DNA of 64,000 nucleotides from Secundilactobacillus angelensis (GTDB taxonomy: Bacteria > Bacillota > Bacilli > Lactobacillales > Lactobacillaceae). Shown here piece by piece: positions 43,942 through 53,481 of this stretch. Position 1 is the stretch's first letter. Every line of letters starts with the position of its first letter. The notes under the pieces are model-generated. The model searched no databases. It was not told where the DNA came from and was given only the letters and a program-made list of their open reading frames with translations. The position numbers were made by a program, and so were the translations under genes. The stretch spans positions 124,001 through 188,000 of the forward strand of contig NZ_JAAXLJ010000001.1 in the NCBI RefSeq assembly GCF_012641075.1. Direction: 5' to 3'.

Positions 43942-46900
43942 ATGGATAAACGTGTCATTAATAAATTTGCAGTCCAAGCGCGTCGTGATCTGATTCTAAG
44001 TGTTACGTTACGTCTGCAAACACTTGGAATTACAGAAAATGGGGCTGTTGAAAAGAACGATCGGTCAACCGCACAAGCAGAGTATTACAACGATAATACA
44101 ACACCATTGGAAGGCGCGGACATTGCTCGACGGGCCAAAATTGTTCAACGATTACAAGAAACTGCTCAAAACAGTGATTGGAAAAGTGCTTATCAGGATT
44201 TGATTGAAGAAGTTGCTTACACTTGGTTTAACCGAATTATTGCGATTCGGTTTATGGAAGTTAACGATTATTTACCATCTGGTGTCCGTGTACTCTCTTC
44301 AGTGGAGGGACGTAATGAACCTGATATTATGTTTTACGCAAATGATATAGAGGCTGACATTGGTACTTATACCAAAGCAGAACATGAATTGATTCAACGG
44401 GCTACAGATCAACAGTTGCCTGCTGATCTTGATCGTATGTATCAAATGCTGTTTATTAAGCAAGCTAATGCTTTGAATGCGAATCTACCTAAGTTGTTTG
44501 AGCGCACTGATGACTATATGCAGCTTTTGTTCACTCCCAGCTATAATCGCGGTGTAATTGCAGACTTAGTGGAACAGATTCCAGAAGCAGATTTCGATAT
44601 TTCTAGTGATGACAGTCAGGGACAAGTTGAGATTATTGGGTGGCTGTATCAGTATTATAATCAAGAACCTCATAACGAAGTTGTTAACATTAATGGTGGG
44701 CCAGTTAAAGAACGAGATATTCCTGCAGCCACCCAGCTTTTCACGACTGATTGGGTTGTGCGGTATATGGTCGATAACTCATTAGGACGTTATTACCTGG
44801 AACACACACCGGATTCAAAACTAGCCACACATTTGAAGTATCTGTTACCAGGTGACTTAAATATGTCATCAGAAACGTTAGACCTTACTAAATTACGCAT
44901 TTTGGATAATGCTATGGGCTCAGGACATATTCTGGTTTACGCATTTGATGTTTTAATGAAAGTCTACGAGGAACAAGGATACTCATTACGAGAAGCAGCT
45001 CAATTGATTGCGACGCAAAATCTATATGGCTTAGAAATTGATAAACGAGCCTATCAATTAGCATATTTTGCAATTATGATGAAAGTTCGTCAATATGATC
45101 GACGAGCGTTAACCCGCCAGTTAAACTTAAATTTACTTGTATTTGAGAATACACAAAACTTAACTGACAACTTCTTTAGCCAATTAGAACTCTCCGTAGA
45201 GCAACGTAGCCAATTACTAGAGTTGCGGGATGATTTCTTACATGCGAAAACATTGGGATCAATTATACATTTTGAACGTCAATATGATGTTCAATCATTG
45301 TTGAGAACTATCAATGGATTAAATGAAAATACTCAACATAATTTATTTATTACGAGTGCTGATTTGGCACAATTACAGCAGATGGTTCAAATAGTTGGCG
45401 TATTACAGGCTAAATACGATGTTGTGGTGACTAATCCGCCCTATCTTAATAAGATGGATAAATCACTGAAAAATTATGTTAAAAAGTATTACAAAAATTA
45501 TTCAGGAGATCTGTTTTCAATCTTTATCTGGATAAATATTAACATGACTCGGCCTGATGGGTATGCTGCTTATATGACGCCGTTTGTGTGGATGTTTATT
45601 AAAACATACGAAAAATTACGACTTAACATATTAGATAATCAGTCTATTTCAAGCTTAATTCAAATGGAGTATTCGGCTTTTGAAGAAGCAACTGTGCCAA
45701 TTAATACCTTTGTATTGAAGAATTCAAACAAGGAAATAAACCATATTGGGACTTATCTTAAGCTTTCGGCCTTTAAGGGTGGTATGGATATTCAAAAAGA
45801 TAAAGTATTAGAGGCTGTATTGAATCCTACAGTAAAATATCTTTATCGAACTAATCAAGCGAACTTTGGTAAGATTCCGGGAAGTCCAATTGCTTATTGG
45901 GCTAGTTTGGCTTTATTGAAAGATTTCACTATCGGGAAACCACTTAACAAATTTGTTGATGTAAAGCATGGTATGACCACAACTGATAATAACCGATTTA
46001 TTAGGCAATGGTATGAAATTGTTTTCCAAAATATTCAGTTCCATGAAAAAACAGTAACTGAAGCAGCACAATCTAATAAAAAATGGTTTCCATTCAATAA
46101 AGGTGGAGCATTCAGACGTTGGTCGGGAAATTATGATTATGTAGTTAATTACCAATATGATGGCTTAGAAATTAAAGCTAATGCACTAAAACGATATCCA
46201 TATTTAAAGACTCCTGATTTTGTCGTACCCAATTCAAGGTATTACTTTCACCCTTGTGTTACCTGGTCAGATATTGGGAGTGGTCTTTTCAGTATGCGAT
46301 TTCGAGAACAAGGTTCTATTATGGGGAATAAAGGGCCAAGCGCATATTCAAAGGATAAAAGTGCGTTATTAACAGTTCTAGGGCTTATGAATTCAGTTGT
46401 TGGACAACATATTATTCGAATGATTAATCCGACAATTACAAGGAATGTGCAGGATGTGGGAAAAACTCCCGTTATTATCTTTGATAACAGGAAAATTTTA
46501 AGACGGATTCAAGAAAATATTTTTATAACTCAGGGAGAATGGAACTCATTTGAAACTTCTTGGGAGTTCTTACAAAACATACTTATAAAACATATCGCTG
46601 AGCATAATCAAAACTGGACCATTGAGGCTGCATACAATCAATGGGAGCAGGAAGCGTTAAATCGCTTTAATCAACTGAAAGCAAATGAAGAAGAACTCAA
46701 TCGATTCTTCATTGATCTTTCGGTCTTCAAGATGAGTTAACACCTGAGGTGGCAGATAAAGATGTATCAGTACGAAAAGCTGATTTACCACCGGATATTA
46801 AAGCATTCTTGTCTTACTTTATTGGTGTAACTTTTGGTCGATATTCGCTGGATGTTCCAGGATTAGTGTATGCCGGTGGTCAATGGGATAGTGATAAATA

Positions 46901-47519
46901 TAAGACTTATCAGCCTAATAAAGATGATATTATTCTACTTACGGATGATGATTACTTTGGAGATCAAAGAGACATTATTAACCGGCTAAAGTCTTTCTTG
47001 ACGATTACGTTTGGTGAGAGTCATTTAGATGAAAATCTTCGTTTTATTGCTAATGTATTAGGCAAAAAGGGAGAGACCCCTGAAATACAAATTCGGAAGT
47101 ACTTTATTGATGATTTTTACAAGAAGGATCATCTATCAACTTATCAAAAGCGACCGATTTATTGGCAATTTACTTCTGGTAGACAGGGGGGATTTAGAGC
47201 CTTAATGTACTTACATCGTTATGATGAGAATACGTTGGCTATGATTCGAACATCATACCTTCATCCGCTGCAGGAAGCATATGAGAATAGGCGAGTACAA
47301 TTACAGAAATTAGCTGAGAGTGAAATCAATACGAAACAGCGCAATCAAATGACCAAGCGTGTAACCACCCTTGGGAAAATGATTGATGAAATTATTAAAT
47401 ATGATAGTGCGCTCCAACATGTTGCTAACATGCACGTTGAGCTTGACCTAGATGATGGTGTACTTGTTAACCATGAAAAAGTGCAGGGCGGACAAAAAAT
47501 ACTAAATCCGTTAAAATAG
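43942..47519 (+). pseudogene. pglX: BREX methylase PglX, broken by a frameshift
   Basis: Adenine methyltransferase that marks host DNA for BREX. Residues about 322-333 hold the SAM motif (DNAMGSGHIL), residues 497-500 the catalytic NPPY, and the target-recognition part follows from about residue 650. The first frame ends at 46740 after 932 codons (DLSVFKMS). Reading one base back, the frame continues without a break as GLQDELTPEVADKDVSVRKAD to 47519. A lost A between 46720 and 46721 (TTC for TTAC) explains it. The repaired length is about 1191 residues, normal for type 1 PglX. The C-terminal 256 codons alone start at a fortuitous GTG 46749. Confidence 0.9.
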
Positions 47520-47526
47520 GCATTAT

Positions 47527-47577
47527 AAAAGGGCTCTTCACGAATTAGATATCAATTCGTAAGGAGTCTTCTTTTTA
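47527..47577 (+). terminator. Terminator after pglX
   Basis: CTCTTCACGAATT / AATTCGTAAGGAG with a CTTCTTTTT tail. It separates pglX from pglZ, so pglZ-brxL need their own promoter. Confidence 0.65.
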
Positions 47578-47610
47578 GGTGTGCTGATTATTCAGAGTGT
47601 GCCAAAAAAA

Positions 47611-48738
47611 GTGCCAACTTATTCTTGTGAAATAATATCGATAATTCGATCTGTATCCTGTTCTTCAAGTTCTTTTATAACGTGTAGATAAGTTGATTGT
47701 GTCGTTGTAATATTTGCATGTCCTAGTCGTTTAGACACTGATAAAACACTAATACCTTGATAGAGTAAAATTGAGGCGTGTGTCTGAGTCCGTGAAAAGT
47801 GATTCTAGGCAAATTTAATGACGTTAACTTTGCCGTTAATATTTTATTGATTTCAGCACTTACGGGTGTCTTACCATCTTTTAGAAAAATTGGTGAACTA
47901 GAAGCTATCTCATGGCTATTTGAGGACTGTTGTAGTGCTTTGATTGCAGCAATGTTAACCGAAATACGACGCACTAAACTTGGTGTTTTAGTTTTTTTAA
48001 AACCGGTGTGATATTTATAATCCCATGTTTTGTTGATGTTAATTTGATTTAACTCATTATCAAGATCTTCAGGTGTTAGGCCAATAACTTCAGCGTAGAG
48101 CATGCCGGTAATAGCAGCTATATAGATGATTAATTGTTTGCGTTCTGTTAAGTCTAGGTGCTGGATAAGGCACTGCCATTCAGCGTAGTTTAGTGCTTTT
48201 TTTGGATGCTTAACTGTATGTCCACTTACAACTGCTTTCCGAGTAGGATCAATTGGAATAATACGCTCGTCCAAAGCATCCAACATAGCTGCATAAATTT
48301 GTTTATGAAATGTTGAAACCGTTCGAGGTGCATGATCAACCGCAAATTCGTTAAGTTTTTCTTGATATAGGGACCGGCTGATGTCTTTAAGCAAAATATG
48401 GCCAAATAATCGTTTGATATGTTGTAGTGTATTACCATATTTGATTAAAGTTACATCACTCACAGAATTTTCTTTATACAGCTGTACCCAACGCGCAAAA
48501 TAGTCTGTAAATGGAATGTTACCAGCTCGATAATGTTGCACACTAATATAATTTGATTTTACTTGGCTGGCGGCTAATTCGGCATTACTTTTAAGTGAAA
48601 ATCCTGATTTACGTAGCTTTTTGTAAGTGCCATCAATATCCTTATATGAAATTCCGTACTGCCAAACATTGCCCCATTTTCGATAACTAACCATAATTTA
48701 TGCCACTTCTTTGTGTGGTATAACTACTAAGTTGGCAC
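47611..48738. repeat. 11-bp inverted repeats flanking the recombinase gene
   Basis: GTGCCAACTTA at 47611-47621 and its exact reverse at 48728-48738 bracket the integrase gene, the left one overlapping its stop codon. They may be recombination sites or remnants of the shuffling module. The length is short enough for chance. Confidence 0.4.
47619..48694 (-). pseudogene. Frameshifted tyrosine recombinase of the pglX module
   Basis: Phage-type integrase expected to invert DNA between pglX and its silent copy. The intact frame from ATG 48694 gives an AP2-like N-terminus, a SAM-like domain and the catalytic domain up to HGLRHT, then runs out of frame and stops at 47723. Inserting four bases near 47776-47783 (a lost ACAC in an AC repeat) restores HASILLYQGISVLSVSKRLG, then TTTQSTYLHVI with the catalytic tyrosine, ending at 47619 (359 residues). 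As it stands, the nucleophile is missing and the enzyme should be dead. Confidence 0.88.
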
Positions 48739-48788
48739 AAAATTGGCCCAGAGGCATGTAGATTTATGAAAATGTATGAGTTTGAGCG

Positions 48789-50849
48789 ATTATGCTCAAC
48801 GATGTGAGAAACTAGTGAAAATTTATCAAAATTCCAAGAGGTTTCATCTAAATTCCAGTTAATATCTGAAATTAAAATATTATTTTGAAATATTTTTTCG
48901 ATTGCTGGTGATAAATGAGTATTTACTACGGGAAAATTTCTAAAATCACCAATTTGCATATTAATGGTTGGATTTAATAATTTAAAAATATAATTTCCTA
49001 ATTTTGAGTTAAGCATTACTAATGTTAGTTATAACATTTTTTATCTCCAAATGCTTCTTTGCCAGCACTATCATGTATACTTCCCTGACGTCGAAATCGA
49101 ATACTAAAACCACCGCTAGTTATTAATGACCATGTAATTGCTTGCTTAAAGTAAGTAGTTTCACTCATCACTCTAGATTTAGTTTGTTGTGTTCCACGAG
49201 TAAAGAACCTTATTTGTTGTCCATTATTCTCCCAGTTAATAATGTAATCATAGTTTCCGCTCCACTTCCGATAAGACCCTCTTTTATTGTATGGGAACCA
49301 TTTTGCGTGTGAGAGCGTTGCCTCTTAATTTGACTTAACTTTAAATTCTATCTTATCTATTCTTACTTCATACCATTGACGTAAAAAGCGCGCGTTATCC
49401 CCAGTAGTTAAATCAGCTTTAGGATCCACTACTGAATCCAAGGAAAGTCCTTTCTCGAAATCTTGAAGTAAGTATTGACTGACCCAATAAGCAATTGGAT
49501 TTCCCGGAATCTTGCCAAGGTTCGTTTGATTAGTTCGATAAAGATATTTTACTGTAGGATTCGATACAGCCTCTAATACTTTATCTTTTTGAATATCCAT
49601 ACCACCCTTAAAAGCCGAAAGCTTAAAATAAGTCCCAATATGGTTTATTTCCTTGTTTGAATTCTTCAATACAAAGGTATTAATTGGTACAGCTACTTCT
49701 TCAGTTGCTTCTTCAAAAGCCGAATACTCCATTTGAATTAAGCTTGAAATAGACTGATTATCTAATATATTAAGTCGTAATTTTTCGTATGTTTTAATAA
49801 ACATCCAAACAAATGGCGTCATGTAGGTAGCATACCCAACAGGTACAGTCATATTGATATTCAACCAAATAAAGACCGAAAACAGATCACCTGAATAGCT
49901 CTTATAATACTTTTTCACGTAATCTTTAAGGGGTTTATCCATTTTGTTTAGGTACGGTGGGTTAGTTACTACCACGTCGTACTTAATTTGCAGCATCTGC
50001 CGCAATTGTGACAAATCATCCTTTCTCACAAATAAACTGCTTTGCTCAGTATCTGATAACGAATCAATAGCATTAGTTAGTGCTTGAGTATCATATTTAT
50101 GATCTAGGTGGATGATGGATCCAAGCGTTTTAGCCTGTAAAAAGGTATCTCGAAGTTTTGTTAACTGTTCGCGCTGATTGCTTGTTATGGCTAACTGATT
50201 CAAGAAATCATTTGTTATATTTTTAGTACTTTCAAACGTAAATAGATTCAGTCCTAAATGCCGCTTCAGTGCTCGTCGATCATACTGACGAACTTTCATC
50301 ATAATAGCAAAATATGCTAGTTGATAGGCTCGTTTATCGATTTCTAAACCAAACAAATTATGTGTGGCAATCTGTTGTGCTGCTTCGCGTCGAGAATAAC
50401 CTTGTTCTTCATAAATCTGCATCAAAACGTCAAATGTATAAACTAAAATATGACCAGAACCCATTGCATTATCTAAAACACGTAATTTAGACAGATCTAA
50501 CGTGTCCCTTACTCTATTTAAATCACCTGGCAATTGATATTGTAAATGATCTGCCAATCCGGAATCAGGTGTATGTTCCAAATAGTAACGTCATAAGGAA
50601 TTATCGACCATATGCCTCACTACCCAATCAGTTGTAAAAAGCTGGGTGGCAGCCGGAATATCACGTTCTTTAACTGGACCACCGTTAATATTAACGACCT
50701 CATTGTGTGGCTCTTGATTATAATATTGATACAGCCACCCAATAATTTCAACTTGCCCTTGGCTATCATCACTAGAAATATCAAAATCTGTTTCCGGAAT
50801 CTGTTCCACTAAGTCTGCAATTACACCGCGATTATAGCTGGGAGTGAAC
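48789..50849 (-). pseudogene. Silent inverted pglX cassette
   Basis: Reverse-oriented partial copy of pglX matching residues about 196 to 900; the first 195 and the last 290 or so residues are absent. It holds the SAM motif and NPPY plus a different target-recognition region. Homology to pglX starts at GTTCACTCCCAGC. It is disrupted: GGA to TGA at 50591-50593 (SLGRYY becomes SL-stop), a TAA at 49325-49327 between KVKSN and EATLSHAKW, and a frameshift with a stop near 49015-49030. A tract at 49500-49805 is nearly identical to 45591-45900 of pglX. Confidence 0.9.
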
Positions 50850-50952
50850 GATAATTACTGACGTCATCTAGTATTCAATTACTGGATTCGTTATACTAAT
50901 TGCAAGAGAATAATTGCATGGACGATGCATGATAGTGGAGATATGAAAACGT

Positions 50953-53481
50953 ATGGCTGATCTAGATTTAACACAAATAGTAACCGCAATTGAATCATTG
51001 TTTACTGAACGTAATCACTTTGTTTTTTGGTTTGATGATCAAGGCGAATTTGTCGATAATATTACAGAGATTGCGACTGCTTTGAAAGAAATGGTGATTG
51101 TAATGCAGCCGCAAGAACAATTCAAAACTAAAATTCAGTTGGTAGACATGCAACGCCAGCAGCAAGATGCACTGGTGTATTCACCTGCACCGATGCCACC
51201 CATTGAGCTTAATCATTTAGAGGACTTTATTCGTTTTTCTAAGCGTTACTCAGCCGATGCTACTTCGATGTTATTAGAAGAACTTGGCATTCCGGAGAAT
51301 AATCGAACTACTTTGGTAACCTATGCATCATTTTTTGCGAATAAAGAACGTAAGGAACGGTTTAAAACACGTTATCATCATCAATCTGATCTTGAAATGG
51401 TGATGATGTCCGCATTAGCGAAGGCTAAAGATGCTAGTATGACTTCTATCTTGCAGGCAGTCTGTCAGGATACCTTAGACGCTAATAATCAGTATCTTGT
51501 TAGTTTTGACAAATATGGATTATTAACTTCATTTTGGAGTCATGTTGAGCGTGCTTACGGTTTTTCTGAAGCACAGCCAACACTGCTACATCTAATGACG
51601 GCAATGTTTGTTAATACGGCATTTGATCAGGCAGAAATTAAGTTACCAACGGGGTTACATGCCTATACCTTAACTAATAACAGTAATGCCATTACGTATT
51701 TGAAAAACACTCGTGATTCCGTTACATATCGCGGTGCAATTAAACAAATTGCTAATCAGGTTTGGTTAACTATTCAAGGTGATCAACTATTTGGCAGATT
51801 AGAGATTATTCAACTCGTTAAAGTTGATGTTTTTCCAGAAGTTGACCCAATGATCTTAAAATGGTTGACTGGGCGCTTAGTAGCGGAGGATTATTCTGTT
51901 CAGGTTAACAACCAATCAATACCAGAATTGATAGCTGATCGGTTGACTCGAGCATACGCAGAAGATTATCAAATTGCTTATCAGCTGCAAAATGAGGCAT
52001 TTACGTTATTGACACTTGACTTACAAGCCACACCGAATAATTTTGAAACGGCTGTTACACAATATGTTAGCCATGATTATCAACTTGATACGAGTTATCG
52101 ATTGTTCACTATGGCGTTCAGTCAGATTCAACCGCAATTGGAAGCAACGATTGAACCCTTACGTAACAAAGTTGAAGCGAAGTACCTTAATGACTTTCTG
52201 AGTGCTGTTGTACCCAATTGGACGGCTAACTATGCACCGTCTAAAGTACCTACTAATCATCAGCAAAGTCACTTTTACTACGATGATATTCGTCATAATA
52301 AAGAGCGAACTGTGGTCTTAATTTCAGATGCATTTCGCTTTGAAGCGGGGAAGTCATTACAAGCACAATTGGATAGTCGAGATGTTGTAGATACGTCAAT
52401 GGATTATCGAATAACTGGACTACCTTCCGTTACTTACTTTGGCATGCCAGCATTATTACCTAACCAACAATTGACATATACGCACGATAACACGGTGTTA
52501 GTTGATGGACAGGAAGCCAATAATACAGAAAAACGTGAACTGGTTCTTCAAAACGTTAATCCTAACAGTCGGGCTCTTCAGGTAAAAGACTTCCTAGAAA
52601 TGGATTCTAAAAAACGTAAGGCAACGTTAACTGATCAAAAAGTGATCTATCTTTATCATAATATCATTGACACAACAGGTGAAAAATCAATCACTGAACA
52701 AACCGTTTTTTCGGCAACTGACAAAACCATTAATGAGCTTGCACGAACAATTGAAATTTTAAGAAATCTTAGCGTTAGTCATATTGTGGTAACAGCTGAT
52801 CACGGTTATATTTATCGTCAATCAGCTTTAGATAGCGCTAATAAAATCGATGTGGCTAAAGAGAATTATGATGCTATTAGTGGCGAGAAGAAGGAACAAC
52901 GCTATTTAATTAGTCAAAAGCCACTGCAGTTAACTGGTGTTATAGCTCAATCGTTGGGAGAGCTACTTGGCAATGAAGACTCACGATGGATTAGTTATCC
53001 GAAGAATTTTGATATTTTTTCAGCTCCTGGGCCAAGTCAAAATTACGTGCATGGCGGTTGTTCGCCACAAGAAATGATCATTCCTGTCTTAGATATTCAT
53101 ACTCGTAAAGGTCGCTCACAAGCAGCCCCGGTAACTGTTCATGATGTTACAGCAATGAACCGAATTACGTCCCGTGAAGTTAATGTTCAAATTATGCAGG
53201 ACGATGCGCTTAGTGACACCGTAATTGCTGCCAGTTTCCGAGTATACTTTGTTGATGACCAAAATCAGGTTATTTCTGAAATTCAAACATTGACGGCAGA
53301 GAGTACCGCAGATTTACCGACGGATCGAATTCAAACACTTCGGTTAGCGTTAAAGGACGTTAAATACGCCACTGGACAGCATTACTCATTAGTTATACAA
53401 AATACTGACACTAAGACAGAAAAACGTTCTGACTACACGATGGACATGGTGATTGGAGGAGGATTCGGCTTTGACATCTGA
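50953..53481 (+). CDS. pglZ: BREX phosphatase-fold protein PglZ
   Basis: Core BREX protein of 842 residues with an alkaline-phosphatase-like domain. The metal-site motifs are VVLISDAFRFEAGKS near residues 453-467 and VVTADHGYIYRQ near residue 611. The N-terminal two-fifths are helical and the last 150 residues look beta-rich. It stands 104 bases after the silent cassette, behind GTGGAG, with a TATACT box at 50892 as a possible own promoter. The frame is intact. It overlaps brxL by 11 bases. Confidence 0.93.
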   Translation: MADLDLTQIVTAIESLFTERNHFVFWFDDQGEFVDNITEIATALKEMVIVMQPQEQFKTKIQLVDMQRQQQDALVYSPAPMPPIELNHLEDFIRFSKRYSADATSMLLEELGIPENNRTTLVTYASFFANKERKERFKTRYHHQSDLEMVMMSALAKAKDASMTSILQAVCQDTLDANNQYLVSFDKYGLLTSFWSHVERAYGFSEAQPTLLHLMTAMFVNTAFDQAEIKLPTGLHAYTLTNNSNAITYLKNTRDSVTYRGAIKQIANQVWLTIQGDQLFGRLEIIQLVKVDVFPEVDPMILKWLTGRLVAEDYSVQVNNQSIPELIADRLTRAYAEDYQIAYQLQNEAFTLLTLDLQATPNNFETAVTQYVSHDYQLDTSYRLFTMAFSQIQPQLEATIEPLRNKVEAKYLNDFLSAVVPNWTANYAPSKVPTNHQQSHFYYDDIRHNKERTVVLISDAFRFEAGKSLQAQLDSRDVVDTSMDYRITGLPSVTYFGMPALLPNQQLTYTHDNTVLVDGQEANNTEKRELVLQNVNPNSRALQVKDFLEMDSKKRKATLTDQKVIYLYHNIIDTTGEKSITEQTVFSATDKTINELARTIEILRNLSVSHIVVTADHGYIYRQSALDSANKIDVAKENYDAISGEKKEQRYLISQKPLQLTGVIAQSLGELLGNEDSRWISYPKNFDIFSAPGPSQNYVHGGCSPQEMIIPVLDIHTRKGRSQAAPVTVHDVTAMNRITSREVNVQIMQDDALSDTVIAASFRVYFVDDQNQVISEIQTLTAESTADLPTDRIQTLRLALKDVKYATGQHYSLVIQNTDTKTEKRSDYTMDMVIGGGFGFDI

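Noticed and set aside
46711-46740. Programmed -1 ribosomal frameshifting in pglX
   Set aside because: The junction CTTTCGG is not a slippery heptamer (X XXY YYZ) and no strong stem follows, so a simple base loss is the better explanation.
46749-47519. Independent 256-codon gene after pglX
   Set aside because: Its frame continues upstream of the GTG into pglX coding sequence, it has no ribosome site, and its content is the PglX C-terminal region.
47723-48694. Complete 323-residue integrase
   Set aside because: The last 17 residues are out-of-frame sequence; the catalytic tyrosine region lies in another frame downstream.
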